This document shows positions 1-5,454 of a stretch of 9,320 nucleotides of DNA, one piece after another (position 1 is the stretch's first letter; the number at the start of each line of letters is the position of its first letter). Source of the DNA: Planctomycetota bacterium (GTDB lineage Bacteria; Planctomycetota; Phycisphaerae; Phycisphaerales; SM1A02); NCBI GenBank assembly GCA_027295365.1, contig JAPULD010000442.1:1-9320 (forward strand), written 5' to 3'. Position numbers and translations under genes: made by a program. A model generated the notes under the pieces. The model did no database searches and was not told the DNA's origin. It worked only from the letters and a program-made list of their open reading frames with translations.

Positions 1-618
1 AGGGCAACTTCATATCAATCTGCGTTCTTCTCGATGCGTGCCATTTGCAACCTCTTAGGGTGCACCATTTTGCATGACAAAGCATTTAATAAATATTACC
101 AATTTGATTTATGGACACCAACAAGAAATCGTAGACTCAAAGGAATTACAGAATCAGATTTTCGAATAGCTGTTCATTTGAGACCTAATCCTAGACATAT
201 AGGATACTGGAGTATTTTTAATCGATTAATATGTGCAACAAAAATAGACAACAAAATTTGGCCCTATACGTTAATAGATCCTATTAAGAAAATAATGACT
301 GACAAATTTATTAAGCAACGCAACAATTTGCACTATAAATCAAGTTATTGGATATTTTCCGATTTGCTTAAATGCGACAACAATGAGTCTCTTGAAGAGC
401 TAAGTGAAATATTTACTTCAGGCAACTCTTGGACTGAAGAAAATGAAATTCATTTTGACGTTCTCTTAGCTCTCCAATTACTCAGGATGGGCACACTATT
501 GCTAAACAATATTGGCGAGAGTAATCCATTAATCAAACTCGAATCTTCGAGTATACTGTCATGGATTGAGGACATCAGAGAACTGGAATCATTTGTGGCA
601 ATTGGATCCACAGGGTAA
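1..618 (+). CDS. Hypothetical protein, C-terminal part, paired with a DNA methyltransferase
   Basis: The reading frame is open from the window edge (codons before the ATG at 34 read RATSYQSAFFS with no stop), so the gene is probably cut at its 5' end; if it did start at 34 it would encode 194 residues. I do not recognise the family. The sequence is rich in Asn, Lys, Ile and Leu and looks mostly alpha-helical. Numbered from the ATG at 34, residues 95-101 read QRNNLHY, resembling the RN..H element of HEPN-type nucleases and toxins, although the usual spacing is R-x4-6-H and here it is R-x3-H. The AT-rich composition matches the methyltransferase that starts 13 nt downstream, so the two are probably co-transcribed. 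By position it could be a cognate restriction endonuclease, another defence effector, or an unrelated passenger; no PD-(D/E)xK or HNH signature is obvious in the visible part. Confidence 0.6.
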   Translation, partial: RATSYQSAFFSMRAICNLLGCTILHDKAFNKYYQFDLWTPTRNRRLKGITESDFRIAVHLRPNPRHIGYWSIFNRLICATKIDNKIWPYTLIDPIKKIMTDKFIKQRNNLHYKSSYWIFSDLLKCDNNESLEELSEIFTSGNSWTEENEIHFDVLLALQLLRMGTLLLNNIGESNPLIKLESSSILSWIEDIRELESFVAIGSTG

Positions 619-631
619 AACACAACACGTC

Positions 632-1513
632 ATGGCTAACAAAGTAGAAAAACTTTTAAAAAACGACATAATTTCCGCCTTGCCTGATTATGCGCTATGG
701 CAATGGCCCGTAGAGCAATTACTGGATAAAATTCCAACTCGCACAAAATTTGATTTAGTAATTTCATCTCCTCCATACAACCTTGGTCAACAATATGAAA
801 CCAAGAAATCGTTTAATAAATATTTGCGATGGCAAGCTGACATCATCGAGTCACTCATACCGCACATTAAAAAAACAGGAAGTATTTGCTGGCAAGTGGG
901 TAACTATGTAGAAAATGGACACATTTTACCACTAGATATTTATTTGCATCCTATTTTCTCAGAAATGGGGCTACAACTTCGTAATAGAATTATTTGGCGT
1001 TTTGGACATGGATTACATTGCCGACGTCGTTTTAGTGGACGATACGAAGTAGTCCTATGGTATACATTATCAGATGAGTATATTTTTGATTTAGACTCCG
1101 TACGAATACCCGCAAAGTACCCTGGAAAAAGAAATAAAAATGGAAAGTTGACATCAAATCCTTTAGGCAAAAACCCTGAAGATATTTGGGATATTCCTAA
1201 CGTAGTTGGAAATCACAAAGAGAAAACTTCACATCCTTGCCAATTTCCAGTCGGACTTGTCGAAAGGCTTATTCTTTCATTGAGCAAAAAAGGAGGACGA
1301 GTATTTGATCCGTTTTGCGGATCAGGTTCAGCGGGTGTTGCAGCTGCTGTTCATAACAGAAAGTTTCTTGGTGCGGATAAATGCCCACAATATATTTCTA
1401 TTGCCAAGAACCGAATTGCTGCAGCTTTAAATGGCAATGCCAAATACAGGCCTCATAGCCAAGAAATATATGATCACAAGAAATCTAAATTATCATTGCG
1501 ACCAGTAAAATAG
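632..1513 (+). CDS. Site-specific DNA methyltransferase, N4/N6 amino-methyltransferase, beta class
   Basis: This encodes a 293-residue S-adenosylmethionine-dependent enzyme that methylates an exocyclic amino group of cytosine or adenine in DNA. The catalytic motif IV is SPPYN at residues 46-50, and the SAM-binding motif I is FDPFCGSGS at residues 225-233, preceded by a THP-type segment, SHPCQFP, at 200-206. Motif IV coming before motif I defines the beta class. The region between them (about 110-195) should hold the target-recognition part. SPPY is more typical of m4C enzymes than the DPPY or NPPY of most m6A enzymes, but that is only a lean, and the target site cannot be read from the sequence. 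I chose the ATG at 632; an in-frame TTG at 566 would add 22 residues and overlap the upstream gene. No strong Shine-Dalgarno is present (CAGGG at 611-615 is far away). Composition is AT-rich, unlike the downstream genes, which suggests horizontal acquisition as part of a restriction-modification pair. Confidence 0.9.
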   Translation: MANKVEKLLKNDIISALPDYALWQWPVEQLLDKIPTRTKFDLVISSPPYNLGQQYETKKSFNKYLRWQADIIESLIPHIKKTGSICWQVGNYVENGHILPLDIYLHPIFSEMGLQLRNRIIWRFGHGLHCRRRFSGRYEVVLWYTLSDEYIFDLDSVRIPAKYPGKRNKNGKLTSNPLGKNPEDIWDIPNVVGNHKEKTSHPCQFPVGLVERLILSLSKKGGRVFDPFCGSGSAGVAAAVHNRKFLGADKCPQYISIAKNRIAAALNGNAKYRPHSQEIYDHKKSKLSLRPVK

Positions 1514-1678
1514 TTTAATAAAGAATACAATAGTAATATATTATGAAGTATTAAGGATACTATAATAATATTATTCAAATATCAACCGTCTTAATACTCA
1601 AATATAGTGCTACCACAACAGACTGATTCGCCAACAAACTCCAGTTCAAGTTAATAGCAAGAATCAAGCTGGCACCTA
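1514..1678. other. AT-rich spacer and composition boundary
   Basis: This 165-nt non-coding stretch lies between convergent genes. It has the low GC of the left part of the window, and composition changes abruptly to GC-rich where the propeller gene begins near 1679. That makes it the right-hand junction of the AT-rich segment. I looked for a tRNA remnant, a transposon end or an obvious direct repeat here and found none; the left end of the segment is outside the window, so a target duplication cannot be tested. Confidence 0.5.
1547..1598. repeat. Inverted repeat in AT-rich convergent spacer, possible weak terminator
   Basis: AGTATTAAG at 1547-1555 is the exact reverse complement of CTTAATACT at 1590-1598. 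Between them, 1564-1575 is a perfect 12-base palindrome, AATAATATTATT. The two dyads are nested and nearly share a centre (1572.5 and 1569.5). The site lies between the end of the methyltransferase and the end of the minus-strand ald cluster, where a bidirectional terminator would be expected. However, the loop is long, the stems are almost pure A/T, and no clear T-tract follows. Termination is therefore only a possibility, and chance in AT-rich DNA is the alternative. Confidence 0.35.
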
Positions 1679-3034
1679 TCACTTAATCGCAACCAAACTC
1701 TTCGTCGTCCTCACATACAAAACCCCTTCGGAAATCGCAGGCGTTGCGAAGCAGGGTTCGCCCATCGGGTTCTTGGACAGGACCTTGAACTCGGGACTCG
1801 CGGCAAGGACGTAGATTGTTCCCTCTTCGGAAGTGCAATAGATCTTGCCATCGCCCGCCACCATCGAGGCGATGATCGAGGCGCGGTCGTCGAGACGCTC
1901 CTGATACATCTTTTCACCCGTCGTGGCGTCGAAGCAGCGGACGATGCCTCGCCTGCCCAGGTAGATGTGGTCTTGATACACCACGGGGGTGGACATGTAC
2001 GAACCCCCCTTGAAGTTGCTCCAGACGATGCCTTCATTGGAAGGCGAATCCTTGGTGGGCGTGATGTCGCCCCGAGCTTCAGGGCGCACGACGTAGATGG
2101 GGGACAAGCGACCATGGGCGCTGGAAATATAGATCAAGTCATTGGCGACGAAGGGCGTGGGGATGGGGTTGTCGCCCCCCCCTTGAATGCGCCAGAGTTC
2201 ATCACCCGAATTCAGGTCGTAGGAGACGACCCGGGGCCAGCCATTGACCACGATCTGCGTCGTCTCTGGTCCCTCGTGGATGAGGGGCGTGGCCCAGCTT
2301 CGCTCGCAAACCCCCTCCCGCGAGACGCGCCAAAGTTCTTCGCCATCCAACAGACTCAACACGACGAGAAAGGGATTGGAAGGATCGTCACACGTCAGGA
2401 CGATGCGATTTTTATGAATCGCGGGGGAACTGGAATAGCCCCAGCCAATGTCGTACTTGCTGATGTTGATGACCCCCAGATCCTTTTTCCACTTCAGGTT
2501 CCCATCGAGGTCGTAACAATAGAGACCTTCAGCACCGAAAAAAGCGACGACGTTTTCGCCATCAACCGCGATGCTGGTGTTGGCCTGGGTGGCCTTGACG
2601 TGACGCGTCGTGCGCGGCACCCCCTGGTGGGCGGTTCTTCGCCAGAGTTCTTCCCCACTGGCCTTGTTGAAGCAAAGGATGACCCAGCGGTGCTCCTGGG
2701 AGTCATCGGCCGCCGTGGGTTGCCCGCCCGCCCCCAGCATGAGATCGGCTTCCCCATTTTCAGGAATGGCGGTGCAGATGAAGAGGCGATCACCCCAGAT
2801 GACGGGACTGGAGTGCCCCAGTCCGGGGATGGGAGTGCGCCATAGAACGCCCTCGGAGTTCGCCTGGGCGGGATCGGCATTCCAAGTGGTGGGTAATGGG
2901 TAACCATCCGCGACGCCACTCGCGCCGGGGCCACGGAAGGCAGGCCAGTTCTGGGATTCCTGTGCGACTGCGTTGGTGGACGTAATGATCGTGAGACAAG
3001 CGAAGAACAGAATTCCTGGTTTCAGCATGTTCAT
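1679..3034 (-). CDS. Exported PQQ-like beta-propeller repeat protein
   Basis: The 451-residue product starts with a signal peptide: a hydrophobic stretch at about residues 7-20 and a likely signal peptidase I cut after AVA at residue 24. The mature protein opens with NWPAFRGPG, a sequence I associate with planctomycete PQQ-binding-like propellers. Several repeats carry the usual blade signature, such as SGEELWRR, GNLKWKKD, DGEELWRV, SGDELWRI and a degenerate TGEKMYQE near the end, consistent with a seven- or eight-bladed propeller. I see no dehydrogenase catalytic motifs, so the fold is clear but the function is not; scaffold or ligand-binding roles are possible. I chose the ATG at 3034 (MNMLKPG) rather than an in-frame start at 3121, because the longer form would bury the signal peptide and overlap the preceding gene by 77 nt. 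The ATG at 3028 is an equally plausible alternative. It follows the FG-GAP gene by 10 nt and has little Shine-Dalgarno of its own, so translational coupling is likely. Confidence 0.88.
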   Translation of the reverse strand: MNMLKPGILFFACLTIITSTNAVAQESQNWPAFRGPGASGVADGYPLPTTWNADPAQANSEGVLWRTPIPGLGHSSPVIWGDRLFICTAIPENGEADLMLGAGGQPTAADDSQEHRWVILCFNKASGEELWRRTAHQGVPRTTRHVKATQANTSIAVDGENVVAFFGAEGLYCYDLDGNLKWKKDLGVINISKYDIGWGYSSSPAIHKNRIVLTCDDPSNPFLVVLSLLDGEELWRVSREGVCERSWATPLIHEGPETTQIVVNGWPRVVSYDLNSGDELWRIQGGGDNPIPTPFVANDLIYISSAHGRLSPIYVVRPEARGDITPTKDSPSNEGIVWSNFKGGSYMSTPVVYQDHIYLGRRGIVRCFDATTGEKMYQERLDDRASIIASMVAGDGKIYCTSEEGTIYVLAASPEFKVLSKNPMGEPCFATPAISEGVLYVRTTKSLVAIK

Positions 3035-3044
3035 GAGCTTAATC

Positions 3045-4196
3045 TTACTGTCTGAGGGGGAAGTTGAGATACACATGGTTCTGGCCATCTGAATTTGCGA
3101 TGGCAATGTCGGCATAACCATCCTGGTTCAGGTCGCCCACATCCAGGCTGTAGGTTCTCTGGGAGGCATCACCAAAACGCACTTCGCGAAAGCTCTTGCC
3201 TTCGCCCTGATTGAAGAAAACGGCGTTGGGTTGTGCGTTGTTGCCCACGATGATGTCGGGGAGATCGTCGTTGTCCATATCCGCGATGGCGAGGGTATAG
3301 GTCTGTCCATCGCCGCGGCCAAAGTTCAAGGATTCGCGGACGCCCCCTTTCCCATCGCCAAAATAGATGGCGTTGGGCTGCCCGATGTTGCCGGTCACCC
3401 AATCGAGGAGGCCATCGCCATCGAGATCAACAACTGCGACCGCCCGGGTTTCGTCATGCCCCGTCCCGAAGGGGATGCGTTGGTGGAAGTGCGCCAGGCC
3501 ATCGTTGAGGAGTATGACGTTGGGCTGGCCATCGCGATTGGCGAGGACCAGATCGGGATGGCCATCGTGATTGACATCTCCAACCGCGACGTCAATCGTG
3601 GAATCATTGGCATTCCCAAAGGGTCGGGTCGTGGAAAAGTTGGCCACGCCATCGTTGAAGTAGATGAGGTTTTGGGTTCCACGAGCATTGGCGAGGATAT
3701 CGACGTCGCCATCTTGATCGATGTCGGCGAGCGTGAGGCTGCGGATGCTGGAGGGTTGCCCGAAGGTGCCGTGGTATTTGAAGTGTCCCTGTCCATCATT
3801 GAGAAAGATCGCGTTGGGAGCGGTGTCGTTACCCACGGCGATGTCGAGGTCTCCATCGTTGTCGAGGTCCGCGAACTCAGTGGCGTAGGAAGTGGATCGG
3901 TCCTGGCCCAATGGGCGGGCAAGGTTGAATTTCGCGCGGCCCTGGTTGAAGAAGATGAAGTTTTGCTGGGGCCAATGCCGCCCATTGGCGACGACGACAT
4001 CGAGATCCTGATCGCCATCGAAGTCACCGATCCGGACACACGCGGAACGGTTCGACTCCGTCCCGAGGAAGAGTCGGCCATTGGTGATGAACGATCGCTC
4101 CTGGGCCGAAGCCGAATTCATCGAAGACAGGAGGCTCAGCACGAGAAGATCTCGTACCGTTCTTGCTCTTGCCAAAGTCCTTCGGAATGGTGCCAT
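3045..4196 (-). CDS. Exported FG-GAP/VCBS repeat protein, seven-bladed calcium-binding propeller
   Basis: The 383-residue product has an Arg-rich n-region, a hydrophobic core at about residues 17-25 and a probable signal peptidase cut after ASA at residue 31. Seven regularly spaced Asp-rich loops begin at D58, D110, D158, D207, D257, D306 and D355, 48-52 residues apart. The loops have the form D-x-D/N-x-D-G-x-x-D, the calcium-binding loop of FG-GAP/VCBS repeats also found in integrin alpha propellers. Each loop is followed by an (N/P)xx(F/Y)xN-type strand and an F-G ending. The protein should lie in the periplasm, at the cell surface or outside the cell; its ligand is unknown. The gene begins 3 nt after the ald stop codon, with a G-rich GGGGGTG inside the ald 3' end as a likely ribosome site, and it is followed 10 nt later by the PQQ-like propeller. 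Co-expression of the three is likely. Confidence 0.9.
   Translation of the reverse strand: MAPFRRTLARARTVRDLLVLSLLSSMNSASAQERSFITNGRLFLGTESNRSACVRIGDFDGDQDLDVVVANGRHWPQQNFIFFNQGRAKFNLARPLGQDRSTSYATEFADLDNDGDLDIAVGNDTAPNAIFLNDGQGHFKYHGTFGQPSSIRSLTLADIDQDGDVDILANARGTQNLIYFNDGVANFSTTRPFGNANDSTIDVAVGDVNHDGHPDLVLANRDGQPNVILLNDGLAHFHQRIPFGTGHDETRAVAVVDLDGDGLLDWVTGNIGQPNAIYFGDGKGGVRESLNFGRGDGQTYTLAIADMDNDDLPDIIVGNNAQPNAVFFNQGEGKSFREVRFGDASQRTYSLDVGDLNQDGYADIAIANSDGQNHVYLNFPLRQ
3048..4037 (-). repeat. Tandem FG-GAP/VCBS coding repeats, about 147 bp per unit
   Basis: Within the FG-GAP gene, residues about 54-383 form a tandem array with a period of 48-52 codons. The DNA is visibly repetitive, with recurring GAT/GAC-rich loop segments. 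The repeats are diverged rather than identical, so they look like an old blade duplication and not a recent expansion. Confidence 0.8.
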
Positions 4197-4199
4197 GTA

Positions 4200-5306
4200 T
4201 CACACCCCCAAGGGTTCAAAACTCAGGTCATGCGCTTCGGCGACTGGTTCATTGGTCAAAACACCACGATTGGTGTTGATGGCGTTGGCGAAATGGTGGT
4301 CCATTTTGGCCAGTTCGTCCGCCCCATATTTCGCGATCTTCATCACCCAGGGCATGGTCGCGTTGGTGAGGGCCTGGGTGGAAGTCCGGGCCACCGCGCC
4401 GGGCATGTTGCCGACGCAGTAATGCACGACGCCATCGACTTCGTACGTCGGGTTGGAGTGGGTAGTCACGTGAGCCGTCTCGACGCAGCCTCCCTGGTCG
4501 ATCGCCACATCGACGATGACCGCCCCCGGTTGCATGATGCCCAGATCCGCGCGGGTGATCAGGTTGGGGGCCTTGGCCCCCGCGATCAGCACCGCCCCCA
4601 CCACGAGGTCGGCCCTTCGCAAATACTTTCGGATCGAGTGGGGATCGGAATAGACGGTATTGACGTTCGAGGGCATGAACTCATCCAGTTCGCGCAAGCG
4701 ATCGAGGTTGATGTCCATGATCGTCACGTCGGCCCCCATGCCAGCGGCGATGGTCGCCGCACATGTGCCCACGACGCCACCCCCCAGGACCAGCACGCGA
4801 CCCGGGGCCACGCCCGGCACGCCCCCCAGGAGCACACCACGTCCCCCCTGGTGCTTTTCGAGGCTCCGGGCTCCTTCCTGGACGGAAAGCTTGCCCGCGA
4901 TCTCGCTCATGGGGGTCAGCAGGGGCAGATGACCCAGGTCATCGGTGAGGGTTTCGTAGGCGATGGCCAGGCATTTGGACTCGAGGCACCCGATGGTGAG
5001 GGCCTTGTCCGCGGCGAAGTGGAAATAGGTGAAGATGGTCTGATCTTCACGAATATGGGGAATTTCCGCCGGTTGGGGTTCCTTGACCTTCACGATCATG
5101 TCGGCCCGAGCCCATATATCGTCAGCGGTGGGAACAATTTCGGCCCCCACGGCGTCATACTGGTCGTCAGGGAATCCGCTGCCCTGTCCGGCACCGGCCT
5201 GAATGATTACGCTATGGCCTTCTCGGATCAGCATTTCCGCCCCGACGGGTCTCATGCCAACTCGGTATTCATCAGGCTTCACCTCAGTGGGTACGCCAAC
5301 TATCAT
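4200..5306 (-). CDS. ald: Alanine dehydrogenase
   Basis: NAD-dependent alanine dehydrogenase (EC 1.4.1.1) interconverts L-alanine and pyruvate plus ammonium in the cytoplasm, linking amino-acid catabolism with nitrogen assimilation and redox balance. The 368-residue product has the family's usual length. With the ATG at 5306 as residue 1, the substrate and catalytic residues are R15 (EYRVG), K75 (VKVKEP), H96 (YFHFA) and D270 (VAIDQGG). The Rossmann glycine motif GGGVVG is at 175-180 and the NAD-ribose-binding Asp at 198 (IMDIN). These agree with my recollection of the Mycobacterium tuberculosis enzyme's numbering. A Shine-Dalgarno GGAGG lies 9 nt before this ATG. An in-frame TTG at 5312 would add two residues but sits only 3 nt from the Shine-Dalgarno and would spoil the numbering. 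No key residue is missing. It is the first gene of a compact three-gene minus-strand cluster with two exported propellers, an unusual partnership. Confidence 0.97.
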   Translation of the reverse strand: MIVGVPTEVKPDEYRVGMRPVGAEMLIREGHSVIIQAGAGQGSGFPDDQYDAVGAEIVPTADDIWARADMIVKVKEPQPAEIPHIREDQTIFTYFHFAADKALTIGCLESKCLAIAYETLTDDLGHLPLLTPMSEIAGKLSVQEGARSLEKHQGGRGVLLGGVPGVAPGRVLVLGGGVVGTCAATIAAGMGADVTIMDINLDRLRELDEFMPSNVNTVYSDPHSIRKYLRRADLVVGAVLIAGAKAPNLITRADLGIMQPGAVIVDVAIDQGGCVETAHVTTHSNPTYEVDGVVHYCVGNMPGAVARTSTQALTNATMPWVMKIAKYGADELAKMDHHFANAINTNRGVLTNEPVAEAHDLSFEPLGV

Positions 5307-5315
5307 CTTCAAGTA

Positions 5316-5335
5316 CCTCCAAAAATCGTGGAGGC
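5316..5335 (-). promoter_or_regulatory. Shine-Dalgarno of ald inside a potential hairpin
   Basis: In the minus-strand transcript, GCCTCC (5335-5330) can pair with GGAGGU (5320-5315) around a nine-base loop, ACGAUUUUU. The 3' arm is the ald Shine-Dalgarno itself, ideally placed 9 nt before the ATG at 5306. The stem is five Watson-Crick pairs plus a G-U. If the leader includes the upstream arm, ribosome access to ald, and hence to the whole cluster, could be limited by this structure. The ribosome site is well supported; the regulatory role is inference. Confidence 0.5.
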
Positions 5336-5440
5336 AGATGATAGCGGCAAACAGGCCCCAAGGAAGTCATTCCAAACCTGGGGTGGATGATGTTTCGACC
5401 CTGCTCGATGGCTGGCGACCAGTCGGCCCTTTTCTCCTTG

Positions 5441-5445
5441 AAGGA
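5441..5445 (+). promoter_or_regulatory. Ribosome binding site deciding the start at 5455
   Basis: AAGGA lies 9 nt before the ATG at 5455. It supports this ATG over in-frame upstream start codons, which would extend the protein backwards across the divergent ald promoter region and hide the signal peptide. Confidence 0.7.
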
Positions 5446-5454
5446 ACGCAATCG

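Larger units (their letters stand above)
5307..5454. promoter_or_regulatory. Divergent intergenic region between ald and a secreted-protein gene
   Basis: This 148-nt region must hold outward promoters for both directions. On the minus strand a TATCAT (5343-5338) matches five of six bases of a sigma70 -10 element, but no convincing -35 lies at the right distance. On the + strand I found no good -35/-10 pair. An imperfect dyad, CCCCAAGG at 5356-5363 against CCTGGGG at 5377-5383 (one bulged base), is the only other symmetric element and could be an operator or chance. Confidence 0.4.

Noticed and set aside
566..631. TTG start at 566 for the methyltransferase
   Set aside because: It would overlap the preceding gene by 53 nt and add 22 residues without a motif; the ATG at 632 just after the upstream stop is simpler, although the upstream start is not excluded.
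1967..2845. A 292-codon + strand open frame opposite the PQQ-like gene
   Set aside because: Shadow of a well-supported propeller gene; Gly/Asp/Val-rich without domain features.
3035..3121. Longer PQQ-like protein starting at 3121
   Set aside because: The extra 29 residues overlap the end of the FG-GAP gene and would bury a clear signal peptide that begins at 3034 or 3028.
3048..4037. CRISPR-like or intergenic tandem repeat
   Set aside because: The periodicity is in-frame protein repeats of an FG-GAP propeller with diverged DNA, not identical repeats with spacers.
3231..5390. A 719-codon + strand open frame antisense to the FG-GAP and ald genes
   Set aside because: It lies wholly opposite two strongly supported genes. 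Its Val/Asp/Ile-rich repeats are the complement of the repeated GAT/GAC calcium loops, and stop codons are rare in this antisense frame because of GC-rich codon use. No signal peptide or known motif.
5203..5454. In-frame upstream extension of the 509-residue secreted protein
   Set aside because: It runs antisense into ald and across the divergent promoter region, and the ATG at 5455 has both a Shine-Dalgarno and a signal peptide directly after it.
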